From Acidobacteriota bacterium (lineage in GTDB: Bacteria > Acidobacteriota > Terriglobia > Terriglobales > Acidobacteriaceae), in NCBI GenBank assembly GCA_013289795.1, contig JABCZH010000006.1, forward strand, positions 246,670 to 310,669: a stretch of 64,000 bases of DNA, written 5' to 3'. The notes under the pieces were generated by a model that was given only the letters and a program-made list of their open reading frames with translations, had not been told where the DNA came from and made no database searches. A program made the translations under genes and the position numbers. Shown here piece after piece: positions 50,619 through 58,967 of the stretch (positions are counted from its first letter, which is position 1; each line of letters begins with the position of its first letter).

Positions 50619-50933
50619 TTACTTCGTTGTACGGATCAGATTCTGAAGGTCGTCCCGGAATCTTCTCAGCTTTTCGAGCCGCTCGGGGGTGGCCTCGACC
50701 GTCTCTGACTTGGCCTGGAACACCTGCCGACCGCCAACTTCGGTCAAAACGCCCATGACTTCTCCGACTTGCCAGCCGGGTCTGCCCAGCATCTGCAGCC
50801 CGTCGGGTCCCGACACGAGCAGGGCAATGCAGTCGTCACGGACTACGCCAACGCACTTGGGAAATCGATCGAATGTCTTAAGCTCGAATCCCGCCAGATA
50901 GATTTGCTGAAATTGGGCCGCAGGGTCAGACAT
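50619..50933 (-). CDS. Conserved hypothetical protein
   Basis: A 104-residue soluble protein with a mixed alpha/beta core (GVVRDDCIALLVSGPDGLQ) and a C-terminal helix. No signal peptide or known domain. It is 46 bases downstream of the DUF151 nuclease gene on the same strand, so the two may share a transcript with miaB. Confidence 0.55.
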   Translation of the reverse strand: MSDPAAQFQQIYLAGFELKTFDRFPKCVGVVRDDCIALLVSGPDGLQMLGRPGWQVGEVMGVLTEVGGRQVFQAKSETVEATPERLEKLRRFRDDLQNLIRTTK

Positions 50934-50979
50934 GAATGCCGATCAACATGGGGCTGGAGATCACGGCCGTACAACGGCG

Positions 50980-51465
50980 TCACATCTTGTATCGTCCAAG
51001 ATCCTCGTCGTTCAGGCCTTCCAGCCACTTGCGCAGTTCTTCGCTGGTCACGCGGTCAGAGGCGGTCGTAGCCTGCTTGGAATTCTTCAAAACTTCGTCC
51101 TCTACAAAGATCGGGCAATCGACCCGCAAGGCCAATGCCAGCGCATCCGAGGGCCGCGAATCGATGCTGATGACGTGCCCATTGCGCTCCAGCCAGATGA
51201 CCGCAAAGAACGTGTCTTCCTTGAGTTCCGTGACCACGACTTTGTGTACCTGGGTCTCAAGACCGGTCAGCACATTCTTGATCAGGTCATGGGTCATGGG
51301 CCGTGGGGTGCTGACTTTCTCGATCTCCAGGGCAATCGCGTTGGCTTCGTAAATCCCCACCCAGATCGGCAGCACCGCATCACTGACAGAGTCCTTTAGA
51401 ATCACGATCGGCATATTCGTGACCGGATCCATCAAAAGCCCGCGAATTTTCATTTCGACTTCCAT
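50980..51465 (-). CDS. Bifunctional nuclease-family protein (DUF151)
   Basis: A 161-residue member of the DUF151/BFN family, named for combined RNase and DNase activity in some relatives. The motifs are VLPIWVGIYEANAIALEIE, RPMTHDL and SRPSDALALALR. AGGAGA before the ATG at 51465 supports the start. It follows miaB by 21 bases, suggesting joint transcription. Confidence 0.88.
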   Translation of the reverse strand: MEVEMKIRGLLMDPVTNMPIVILKDSVSDAVLPIWVGIYEANAIALEIEKVSTPRPMTHDLIKNVLTGLETQVHKVVVTELKEDTFFAVIWLERNGHVISIDSRPSDALALALRVDCPIFVEDEVLKNSKQATTASDRVTSEELRKWLEGLNDEDLGRYKM

Positions 51466-51486
51466 CGTGATCTCCTGCCAAACTTC

Positions 51487-52812
51487 TTATACCACCATTT
51501 CACCCACTAGACTGTTGGGGAGACAGACCGTGGCGAGTACGGAAGTATAGCTCCCAATGCTGGGCACCCTGCCTTCCGCGGCGGTGAAATTGAACACCTT
51601 GTTCTGAGAAGTCCGACCGACCCACTGCCCCCGGGCTGAGTTCTGCCCTTCAACCATCACTTCAAGGGTCTGGCCGAGGTGCCTCTGATTACCCTTCTTC
51701 TGAATTTCCCGCTGCTTTTCGTTCAGTACAGAGAGGCGACGCACCTTCTCTTCGTCAGGGATGGCGTCCTCCAACTTGAGCGACGGCGTATTCGGCCTAG
51801 GCGAATACTTGAACCCGAAAACGCTGTCGTACCCTACTTCGTCGAGCAGCGCAAGCGTAGCCTCGAAATCGGCTTCCGTCTCTCCCGGGAATCCTACAAT
51901 CATGTCGCTGGTAATACTGATCTCGCGCCGCGCCGCCTTCATCCAGGCGATGCGCTCCAGATACTGATCGAGGCTGTACAGCCGCTGCATGGCGTCGAGC
52001 ACGTTGTTCGATCCGCTTTGCACCGGCAGATGCACGTGGTCGCAGAGCGCAGGAACTGCGTCGATCGCTTCGATGATGTCTCGTCCGAAATCGCGAGGGT
52101 GGGAAGTAGTAAAGCGCACGCGGCGGATGCCCGGAGTCTCCCCCACGGCAGCCAGCAATTCGGCGAATGTCCTTTTCCCTGCCGGATCTCTGTACGAATT
52201 CACGTTCTGGCCCAGCAGTTGGATCTCGGTATAGCCGAGATCAGCCATCTGACGGGCCTCGGCGAGGACGGAGTCCGAACCCCGGCTGCGTTCTTTACCG
52301 CGAGTGAATGGGACCACGCAGTACGCGCAGAACTTGTCGCAACCTTCGATGATGGTGATGTAACCCCGATGCGGGTTGGTGCGGGCGGTGAATTCCGTCT
52401 CAAAGCATTCGTCGGTTTGTCGGTCGTCGAGTCCGGTCGCCCGCTTCCCTGCCTCGATCTGAATCAGCATCTCGGGCAGCTTGCGGTATGACGCTGACCC
52501 GCACACCAGCGACACGTAAGGTGCGCGCCCGAAAATCTTCTCGCCTTCTTGCTGCGCCACGCAGCCCAGCACGCCAAACTTCTTGCCTTGCTTCAGTAGC
52601 TTCTTGTAGTCGTTCAGGCGGTTGAAGACTTTCTGCTCGGCTTTGTCACGGATGGAGCAGGTGTTGTACAGAACCAACCCGGCCTCTTCGACCGTCGGTA
52701 CCTGCTGGTAGCCCTCGGAAACCAGCGTCCCAATGACCTTTTCCGAGTCATGGGCATTCATCTGGCAGCCAAAGGTTTCGAGGTAAAACGTCTTCTGGGG
52801 CTCAGCGGACAT
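51487..52812 (-). CDS. miaB: tRNA-2-methylthio-N6-dimethylallyladenosine synthase MiaB
   Basis: A radical-SAM methylthiotransferase that converts i6A37 to ms2i6A37 in tRNA. The 441-residue protein has the N-terminal UPF0004 cysteines (FGCQMN, NTCSIRDKAEQ, GCVAQQ) and the radical-SAM GCDKFCAYCVVPFTRG, followed by a TRAM domain at the C-terminus. Two Fe-S clusters are expected. A normal full-length gene; no miaA in the window. Confidence 0.94.
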   Translation of the reverse strand: MSAEPQKTFYLETFGCQMNAHDSEKVIGTLVSEGYQQVPTVEEAGLVLYNTCSIRDKAEQKVFNRLNDYKKLLKQGKKFGVLGCVAQQEGEKIFGRAPYVSLVCGSASYRKLPEMLIQIEAGKRATGLDDRQTDECFETEFTARTNPHRGYITIIEGCDKFCAYCVVPFTRGKERSRGSDSVLAEARQMADLGYTEIQLLGQNVNSYRDPAGKRTFAELLAAVGETPGIRRVRFTTSHPRDFGRDIIEAIDAVPALCDHVHLPVQSGSNNVLDAMQRLYSLDQYLERIAWMKAARREISITSDMIVGFPGETEADFEATLALLDEVGYDSVFGFKYSPRPNTPSLKLEDAIPDEEKVRRLSVLNEKQREIQKKGNQRHLGQTLEVMVEGQNSARGQWVGRTSQNKVFNFTAAEGRVPSIGSYTSVLATVCLPNSLVGEMVV

Positions 52813-52841
52813 CCTAGGCTCAGTATAACGCAGGGGCTAGG

Positions 52842-52967
52842 TCAGCCCCCGAAAAACTCCTGGTTCAACTTCTCGATGCGGCCGTTGGAAAGCGCTCCGG
52901 AGTGCAATTGCCGCTTCAGGAATACAGGGAATGAGTCCCCCGAGCCGTCGAACTTCTGCCCCTTCAT
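52842..52967 (-). pseudogene. Short ORF or gene remnant
   Basis: A 41-codon ATG ORF (MKGQKFDGSGDSFPVFLKRQ...) on the minus strand with well-formed protein-like composition. The frame is open upstream to the TAG stop of the secreted-protein gene at 53010, so it is in frame with that gene after its stop. I do not recognise it. It may be the 3' end of a gene that lost its start, or a real small protein. Low confidence. Confidence 0.3.
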
Positions 52968-53009
52968 CAGCAGTGCGAGTCCCTCAGTTTGGACTCGCCG
53001 AGGAGGCGG

Positions 53010-53663
53010 CTACTGAATCACTTTCATACCATTGAGCAGCAGAACTAGAAAAGAGTGGAATTCAATATCGTCTTTGTCATTCACGAAGGCCGTGCGTACA
53101 ACTGGATCGGGAACAATTCTTAGTTGCATGATCACAGAACTTACGCTGATATCGTGGGCGGGGCCGAGGGGGAAGCCACCGCCCCCAAGGTCGTACATAA
53201 CAGTCGAGTTGATAATATTAATCGCATCGCTGTTACGCAAGGTCGCCATCGGTATCCCTTCTACCTTTTCTCCTTTAGGAGAGTCACTGGCTTCCGCATA
53301 TATCCCAAATATCGCGGCATCCAGCTTGAACGACTGGTGCTTCCATTCGCCGCGGTCTACCTCGAAGGAAAGGCTTGCGGGCCGGTTCTTCCTTTCATAG
53401 GACACTGCGTACGTCACTTTTCCGAACAGATCGGCGTGACGATGTATTACGACGTTTCCAGCCTTGTCGTGAACATCCGCTATGACTTCCAACCGCACCG
53501 AGTCTCCCACTTGCGATTTGTTTGACGAGATGCTGGTCCTCAAGATCGCTGGGATTCGCAACCCTGTGGGCAATTGTGGTCCGGTTGGTGCGGCCTGTGG
53601 CAAAGCGGTTACCGATGCCGAGTATAGGAAGACAGCGGCTATTGCGCACCAACGCAGTCCCAT
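53010..53663 (-). CDS. Secreted hypothetical protein
   Basis: A 217-residue exported protein with a signal peptide (AIAAVFLYSASVTALPQ). The mature part has strands such as IPAILRTSISSNKSQVGDSVRLEV and VHDKAGNVVIHRHADLFGKV; this 'lower bound of a transport or release threshold' pattern is seen in proteins that resemble the VirB10 or FlgH-like beta-barrel, but I cannot name a family. The C-terminus is not a membrane anchor. Confidence 0.55.
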   Translation of the reverse strand: MGLRWCAIAAVFLYSASVTALPQAAPTGPQLPTGLRIPAILRTSISSNKSQVGDSVRLEVIADVHDKAGNVVIHRHADLFGKVTYAVSYERKNRPASLSFEVDRGEWKHQSFKLDAAIFGIYAEASDSPKGEKVEGIPMATLRNSDAINIINSTVMYDLGGGGFPLGPAHDISVSSVIMQLRIVPDPVVRTAFVNDKDDIEFHSFLVLLLNGMKVIQ

Positions 53664-53704
53664 GAAAATTACCTCACGGTGAAGATTTCGGACGGATTAT
53701 ATAT

Positions 53705-54265
53705 CTAGAAAGTAGCGCTAACTAAATCCAAGAAGGCTTGGTGAACGCGCGTGTCGGTCGACAATTCGGGGTGGAACGTTGCGGCCATGACTCTTCCCTG
53801 CCGGACGGCGACGGGATCTTTGCCTTCTGTAGCAATGACCTCGACGCCCGGGCCGATGCGCTCGAATTTCGGTGCGCGAATGAAGACCATTTCGATGGGT
53901 GCGCTGTTCAGCTTGCCTTCGCGGATGGAGCTTTCGAGCTGGCGTCCATAAGCATTGCGCCGGATGCGAACGTCGAGGACACCCAAGCCCACCTGCTTCG
54001 GATTTTCGACTTCGTTGGCCAGAAGAATCGCACCAGCGCAGGTCCCGAAAGTCGGCTTCGCGCGCACGAACTCCTTCAGCTTCTCGAATCCCTCTTCGCC
54101 GAGGAGCTTCAAAATAGTCGAAGACTCGCCGCCTGGGATGACCAGGCCGTCGATTGCCTCGAGTTGTTCGGGCTTCCTGACGAGCACAACTTCAGCGCCC
54201 AGCTCTTCGAGCCGTTTGCGGTGCGCGTCAAAGTCGCCCTGAAGGGCAAGTACGCCGATGGTCAT
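53705..54265 (-). CDS. pdxT: Pyridoxal 5'-phosphate synthase glutaminase subunit PdxT
   Basis: Releases ammonia from glutamine and passes it to PdxS for de novo PLP synthesis. The 186-residue class I amidotransferase has IGVLALQGDFDAH at its start, VIPGGESST, the nucleophile Cys in FGTCAGAILLA and His-Glu in TFHPELSTD. It follows pdxS on the same strand with an 83-base gap that holds a hairpin. Confidence 0.94.
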   Translation of the reverse strand: MTIGVLALQGDFDAHRKRLEELGAEVVLVRKPEQLEAIDGLVIPGGESSTILKLLGEEGFEKLKEFVRAKPTFGTCAGAILLANEVENPKQVGLGVLDVRIRRNAYGRQLESSIREGKLNSAPIEMVFIRAPKFERIGPGVEVIATEGKDPVAVRQGRVMAATFHPELSTDTRVHQAFLDLVSATF

Positions 54266-54278
54266 AACTCAAAGCCTG

Positions 54279-54339
54279 ACCACAGAGGGCACAGGGTTCA
54301 CAGAGGGCTTTTCCTGTGTTCCTCCGTGTCCTCTGTGGT
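54279..54339. repeat. ACCACAGAGG hairpin between pdxS and pdxT
   Basis: Left arm ACCACAGAGGGCACAGGG (54279-54296 and on to 54306) and right arm CCTGTGTTCCTCCGTGTCCT (54313-54332, continuing to 54339). The right arm reverse complement also starts ACCACAGAGG. Imperfect stem of about 25 base pairs. It could slow or stop transcription or be a dispersed repeat. Confidence 0.6.
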
Positions 54340-54348
54340 TGAAGATTC

Positions 54349-55269
54349 CTACCATCCTCTCGTTTGAAGCATATGCGCTTCATCAATCCCGGCCACAGCC
54401 AGGCCCTTCATCGCACCAATAAGATCCTCGCTGACCTCAAGTAACACTTTAGGGTCCTGATAGTGCGTAGCCGCCTGCACGATGGCCTTGGCCCGCTTCT
54501 CGGCTTCCTGGGGATCGGCAAAAGTAGTCGAATCCTTCATGAAAATACCGGAGCCCACAAACACCGCCTCGGCGCCCAGTTGCATCACCAATGAAGCATC
54601 AGCAGGAGTGGCAATGCCACCAGCGGAGAAATTCGGCACCGGCAGCTTCCCTTCTTTCGCAACCATCCTGATCAACTCGTATGGCGCGCCATGCTCTTTG
54701 GCTTTGGCGTAGAGTTCTTCTTCGCCGAGCACGGTCAGAATTCTCATCTCCTGGACAATCTGCCGGATATGTTTCACCGCATGAACCACGTCGCCGGTAC
54801 CTGCTTCCCCCTTGGTGCGGATCATGCATGCGCCTTCGGCAATACGCCGCAGAGCCTCGCCCAGATTGCGCGCACCGCACACGAACGGGACCTTGAACGC
54901 ATGCTTATCCACGTGGTGGGCTTCGTCGGCCGGGGTGAGGACTTCAGATTCGTCAATGTAGTCCACGCCCAGCTCTTGCAGTATTTGCGCCTCAGCAAAA
55001 TGGCCGATGCGGCACTTGGCCATCACCGGGATTGAAACCGCAGCCATGATCTCGCGAATCTTCTTCGGCGAAGCCATGCGGGCCACGCCGCCTTCAGCGC
55101 GAATCTGCGCGGGAACGCGTTCCAGCGCCATGACGGCCACAGCGCCGGCTCGCTCGGCGATAACCGCCTGTTCGGCGTTGGTGACGTCCATAATGACGCC
55201 GCCTTTCAGCATCTCGGCGAGGCCGGTCTTAAGGCGAAGGCTGGTGGAATTACCGTTGTTGTGCGACAT
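54349..55269 (-). CDS. pdxS: Pyridoxal 5'-phosphate synthase synthase subunit PdxS
   Basis: Builds PLP from ribose 5-phosphate, glyceraldehyde 3-phosphate and ammonia. The 306-residue barrel includes the [25 protein letters not shown] and [13 protein letters not shown] motifs and the conserved [19 protein letters not shown]. The ATG at 55269 with AAAGAGGA before it is chosen; a longer upstream frame overlaps the regulator promoter. It is divergent from the MocR-type gene. Confidence 0.95.
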   Translation of the reverse strand: MSHNNGNSTSLRLKTGLAEMLKGGVIMDVTNAEQAVIAERAGAVAVMALERVPAQIRAEGGVARMASPKKIREIMAAVSIPVMAKCRIGHFAEAQILQELGVDYIDESEVLTPADEAHHVDKHAFKVPFVCGARNLGEALRRIAEGACMIRTKGEAGTGDVVHAVKHIRQIVQEMRILTVLGEEELYAKAKEHGAPYELIRMVAKEGKLPVPNFSAGGIATPADASLVMQLGAEAVFVGSGIFMKDSTTFADPQEAEKRAKAIVQAATHYQDPKVLLEVSEDLIGAMKGLAVAGIDEAHMLQTRGW

Positions 55270-55323
55270 GGGTCCTCTTTCTGGTTCGGAATCTACCTCC
55301 AGCATAGCCAAGTAATGGTTAGC

Positions 55324-55346
55324 TGGATACGTCCATTTTGTATAAT
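55324..55346. promoter_or_regulatory. Divergent promoter with operator-like inverted repeat
   Basis: A perfect -10 TATAAT (55341-55346) on the plus strand for the MocR-type gene. The same bases give TTATAC on the minus strand for pdxS. An inverted repeat TGGA-TACG-TCCA at 55324-55335 sits just upstream of the -10 and is a good operator candidate. The plus-strand -35 is weak, consistent with activation. Confidence 0.5.
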
Positions 55347-55382
55347 CCATGCATACCACTTCTTGGCGAGACGGAGGGCCTT

Positions 55383-55421
55383 AACCGCAGCTTGCAAAGG
55401 CTCCGCGAAGAACGCAAAGAA
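55383..55421. repeat. CGCGAAGAA/CGCAAAGA repeat, second copy
   Basis: TTAACCGCAG, CGCGAAGAA and CGCAAAGA appear in order in the leader of the MocR-type gene, matching the reverse complement of 3609-3668. Translated as coding it would add about 30 unnatural N-terminal residues to the regulator. Confidence 0.5.
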
Positions 55422-55427
55422 AACCTT

Positions 55428-56936
55428 ATGGCGAAGAAGCTGAGCACATTACCGCTGAGCTTGCGAGGACCGAAGCTGGGGACCCCGCTTTATCGCTGGT
55501 TGTATGAAGAGTTGCGGACGGGAATCCTGGCGGGGAAATTGCGGCCCGGCATGCGGCTTCCAGCAACCCGCGACCTGGCGGCGCAGTATCGCCTTTCGCG
55601 TCCCACAATTGTCGCCGCGTTCGAACAGTTGCGATCAGAGGGCTACGTCGAAGGCCGTGTGGGCTCGGGTACGTACGTCAGCCAGACCCTGCCTGACGAC
55701 TTGCTGCAAGCACCGCGAACGGGGTCCGCGGGGACGAAACGCCGGCGTCCGATTGCGTTGTCCGCGTACGCGAAGAGACTGCGGAGTTCGCCCAGAGAAG
55801 TCGCGAGGGACACTCTTCGTAGCCGAACTGCACGCAATTCAGCGCCGCGAGCATTCCGTGCCGGCCAGCCCGCGCTCGATGCCTTTCCAGCCGACCTCTG
55901 GGCGCAAGTCGCGACACGGCGTCTCCGGCGAGTTTCCACCAATCTGCTGGCGGGTGGCGAAGCTTTGGGATATCGCCCGCTCCGCGATGCGGTCGCCGAA
56001 TATTTGAACACGTCGCGGGGCGTGAGCTGTTCGGCCGAGCAAGTGCTGATTATCTCCGGCGTGCAGGAGGCCCTCGACCGCACAGCGCATTTGCTGCTCA
56101 ACCCCGGCGATCCGGTGTGGATGGAAGAGCCCGGGTATCCCAGGGCCGCGTCCAGCTTTTTTGCAGTAGGAGCCAAGATTTGCCCGGTGCCGGTCGACGC
56201 AGAAGGTCTGGATCTCGCAGCCGGCGAACGGCGCTGGCCGCGGCCGCGCCTCGTCTATGTCACTCCGGCACACCAGTTCCCTCTCGGCGTGACGATGAGC
56301 CTGCGGCGGAGGTTGTCGCTGTTGGAATGGGCGCGAAAGTCCCACACCATCATTTTCGAAGACGACTATGACAGCGAGTACCGCTACTCCGGCAGGCCGG
56401 TTCCCGCGTTGCAAGGTCTCGACCGGGCAGGCGTGGTGATTTATGCCGGCAGCTTCACCGACGCGCTCTTCCCCGCCCTGCGCCTGGGATACCTGGTCGC
56501 GCCGCCAGATATGGTGGACATCTTTGGGGCGGCTGCCTCGGTGAGCACGCATCATCCACCGTTGATCGATCAGGCCATTCTTTGCGACTTCATTGTGGAA
56601 GGGCATTTTGCCCGCCATGTGCGCCGAATGCGCGAACTGTATGCGGAGCGGCTTGGAGTGCTGGTGAACGCGGCTCGCGAACGGCTGGCCGGGCTGCTCG
56701 AGATCTCCGACGTCGAAGCCGGACTAAGGACCGTGGGCTGGTTGCGGCGCGGAATTTCTGCAGAACGAGTGGCAAAAGCAGCTGCGGAACGCGATGTAGA
56801 AGTGGTCCCCCTCGGGAGATATGCCTATGGACGCTCTCGCCCGAATGGGCTCGTGCTGGGATTTGCCGCGGTGGACGGGCGAGAACTGCGGCGCGGCGTC
56901 GAAGAGTTGGCAGGAGTACTGGAGAAGTACGCGTGA
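55428..56936 (+). CDS. MocR-type GntR/aminotransferase-fold regulator (PdxR-like), lysine-less
   Basis: A 502-residue fusion: a GntR winged-helix DNA-binding domain (about 20-80: GTPLYRWLYEELRTGILAGK, SRPTIVAAFEQLRSEGYVEG) and a fold-type I aminotransferase domain (TPAHQFPLG, IIFEDDYDSEYRYSG). The PLP-binding lysine region, normally GTFSK, reads GSFTD: the lysine position is Asp345. MocR regulators divergent from pdxST usually sense PLP. Start ATG 55428 (MAKKLS). Confidence 0.85.
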   Translation: MAKKLSTLPLSLRGPKLGTPLYRWLYEELRTGILAGKLRPGMRLPATRDLAAQYRLSRPTIVAAFEQLRSEGYVEGRVGSGTYVSQTLPDDLLQAPRTGSAGTKRRRPIALSAYAKRLRSSPREVARDTLRSRTARNSAPRAFRAGQPALDAFPADLWAQVATRRLRRVSTNLLAGGEALGYRPLRDAVAEYLNTSRGVSCSAEQVLIISGVQEALDRTAHLLLNPGDPVWMEEPGYPRAASSFFAVGAKICPVPVDAEGLDLAAGERRWPRPRLVYVTPAHQFPLGVTMSLRRRLSLLEWARKSHTIIFEDDYDSEYRYSGRPVPALQGLDRAGVVIYAGSFTDALFPALRLGYLVAPPDMVDIFGAAASVSTHHPPLIDQAILCDFIVEGHFARHVRRMRELYAERLGVLVNAARERLAGLLEISDVEAGLRTVGWLRRGISAERVAKAAAERDVEVVPLGRYAYGRSRPNGLVLGFAAVDGRELRRGVEELAGVLEKYA

Positions 56937-56967
56937 CCTTCTTTTCACGACCGCGGCGCAAATCCCC

Positions 56968-57792
56968 TCAGTGTGTTTTTGCCTGCGCCGCTCGAATCTG
57001 GGGCATGAGGATGTCGCGTAGGTAATGCCAGTACGGTATGATCTTTAGCGCCGCTAGCGCGTTTTCCTCAGCGGCCTTTAGGTCGGGCGTGGTTCGGTTC
57101 AAATTCGACCACGCGAGGTTCATCAACAGCTCCGGCTCTCCCCAGGACGGCTCCAACGGATCGCCCTGAGGCTTCTGCCTTCGCACCGATTCCAGACCTT
57201 TGTTGTAGAGGTCGAACGCCTTGTCCTGACCACCACCTCGTTCGGGAGGCGACGACCAACGGATCGGGCCTAGCACCCAAAGCAGCCGAGGATTGTTGGG
57301 ATCTGTCGCCAGCGCGTCCTTCAAAAGTGGGCTCGACTGTTGAAACAGTTCCTGAACCCTCGCCTGGTCTTTTCGGTGAATATACATCTGGTAGCCCAGA
57401 CTTGAGGCTGCCCCAATCTTGGGCTCGACGAATGCCGGGTCGCGAGCGATGGCGTCTTTGAAATCCGTGACTGCCTGCGTAAGGTCATCTTCCAAGTCAT
57501 TTGGAGTCGGAGTTTCGTTGAAACCGTTAATCGCCCTGCGCCACATCGCGAATCCGCGCCAGTAGAGCACACGCGATGCCAGCCGGTTATCTTCCGGAAT
57601 TGGCGTGAGTTCGTCGTGAAAGCTTTTCAATGCTGCACGGTCACCTTCGTAGTCCGCCCGTTGAATCTGGGTGACGATGTGGATGATGGAATCGCGTGGC
57701 AGATCGGCACCTCGCTTCACCTCGGGCCGTGTCTGGGCCGCGGTGAGTAAAGTCAGTGCTGCGAAAACGAGCGGAGCGGCTTGAACCAACAT
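56968..57792 (-). CDS. Secreted TPR-like hypothetical protein
   Basis: A 274-residue protein with a signal peptide (APLVFAALTLLTAAQ) and alpha-helical repeats of the TPR kind (for example DFKDAIARDPAFVEPKIGAA, LKDALATDPNNPRLLWVLGP, AAEENALAALKIIPYWHYL). It should be a periplasmic helical scaffold. Function unknown. It converges with the MocR-type gene. Confidence 0.6.
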   Translation of the reverse strand: MLVQAAPLVFAALTLLTAAQTRPEVKRGADLPRDSIIHIVTQIQRADYEGDRAALKSFHDELTPIPEDNRLASRVLYWRGFAMWRRAINGFNETPTPNDLEDDLTQAVTDFKDAIARDPAFVEPKIGAASSLGYQMYIHRKDQARVQELFQQSSPLLKDALATDPNNPRLLWVLGPIRWSSPPERGGGQDKAFDLYNKGLESVRRQKPQGDPLEPSWGEPELLMNLAWSNLNRTTPDLKAAEENALAALKIIPYWHYLRDILMPQIRAAQAKTH

Positions 57793-57904
57793 ATGACCCT
57801 CCTTATCGGACTAGAGAGTTTGGACGGAAGATGAACTGGAAGGATATCTGGAGCCAGGGGGCTGATTGTGATTTTTCCACCACGGGGGTGGACAGAAGCG
57901 TCCT

Positions 57905-58210
57905 CTAGAACTGAGTCGCGCCTCGCGGCAGCTTACACTGTTGACATTTGCGCCGATAAGGGATGCGATCAAAGAAACCGCTATTGAAAGGTTCTCCGCA
58001 ACGCGGACATCGCCAGAAGTAAACGAATCCGGCGTCAAGCACGAACAAACCAATCCAAGTTATGAGAATCCCTTTGCCGGCAAAAATAGCTATTCCTCCG
58101 AGATAGCGATCCATCGCCCAAAAGATCGGCCATGCACAAAGGAACAAAAAAAGAAGTAACAGTTGCGCGGTGGTTAAATGTCGCCATTGTTTCTCGATGT
58201 CGGTCTTCAT
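57905..58210 (-). CDS. Small membrane protein with C-terminal zinc ribbon
   Basis: A 101-residue protein: two hydrophobic helices (AQLLLLFLFLCAWPIFW and IAIFAGKGILITWIGLFVLD) and a C-terminal zinc ribbon with CPRCG and CQQC. Similar in design to the small zinc-ribbon membrane proteins at 4824 and 5439. Function unknown. Confidence 0.55.
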   Translation of the reverse strand: MKTDIEKQWRHLTTAQLLLLFLFLCAWPIFWAMDRYLGGIAIFAGKGILITWIGLFVLDAGFVYFWRCPRCGEPFNSGFFDRIPYRRKCQQCKLPRGATQF

Positions 58211-58227
58211 TTCGACACTTTTCGGCG

Positions 58228-58698
58228 CTACCGCTCCACAAACTTGGCGAACATCTTGTGGGGATCGATCGCAATGAACAATGCCTTGCCACGCGCCAGG
58301 ACCTCGCCTTTAGAGCTAAGAATCTCGGCCACGTTAACGTGTTTGCGGCCCCGGACACTCAGTTCTCGTGATTCCACCCGCAGGGACTGATTCAGCGGTA
58401 CTGGCTTCAGGTAGTTCACCGTCATTCGCGAGGTCAGCGCCACCACCTGGCGCAGCTTGTTCACCTTACCCATGGCCTCGTCGAGGATAGTCGCGATAAT
58501 GCCGCCATGGGCGTGGCCCGGCGGGCCCGAAAAACGTTTGGTCAGACGAAAGCGGCCCACGAACCCGCCGAGCTTTTCGTCGTAGGCGAACTTCAAGCGC
58601 ATCCCGTCGGGATTATTCTTGCCGCAGCCAAAGCAATAGTTTTTCTGTAACCGAACGTAGCGGGTGTTGTGGCCATTCGCAGTCGGTTTCCGCAGCAT
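58228..58698 (-). CDS. PaaI-type hotdog-fold thioesterase
   Basis: A 156-residue thioesterase-family protein: an N-terminal CFGCGKNNPDGMRLKF motif and the catalytic-type GHAHGGIIATILDEAMG helix. Members hydrolyse aryl- or acyl-CoA thioesters. Start ATG 58698, although no strong Shine-Dalgarno precedes it; an ATG 26 codons upstream (58776) exists. It is about 12 kb from the aromatic cluster, so any link to it is speculative. Confidence 0.82.
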   Translation of the reverse strand: MLRKPTANGHNTRYVRLQKNYCFGCGKNNPDGMRLKFAYDEKLGGFVGRFRLTKRFSGPPGHAHGGIIATILDEAMGKVNKLRQVVALTSRMTVNYLKPVPLNQSLRVESRELSVRGRKHVNVAEILSSKGEVLARGKALFIAIDPHKMFAKFVER

Positions 58699-58967
58699 AG
58701 AAGTAAAGATTGTATCGTGGAGGGCCGGGCAGCACGGAGAACCAAGACCTGCGAACTGGCAAGCTGGTGCAAACATCCTGGCGCAAACATCAAAGAGACC
58801 ATACCCCGTTCCCTCTCAACAAACAAGTTTTTCCAGATCAGGAACCAGAATCGCAATCGCAACTTGCTCAGGCGACTTCCACCTGTGATAAACTTCCGGG
58901 CCATCAACACTTTTTCTTTTTGGGGCGCGGCGGTATGCACACGACACGATCCTCGGAGGTTCTGTAG

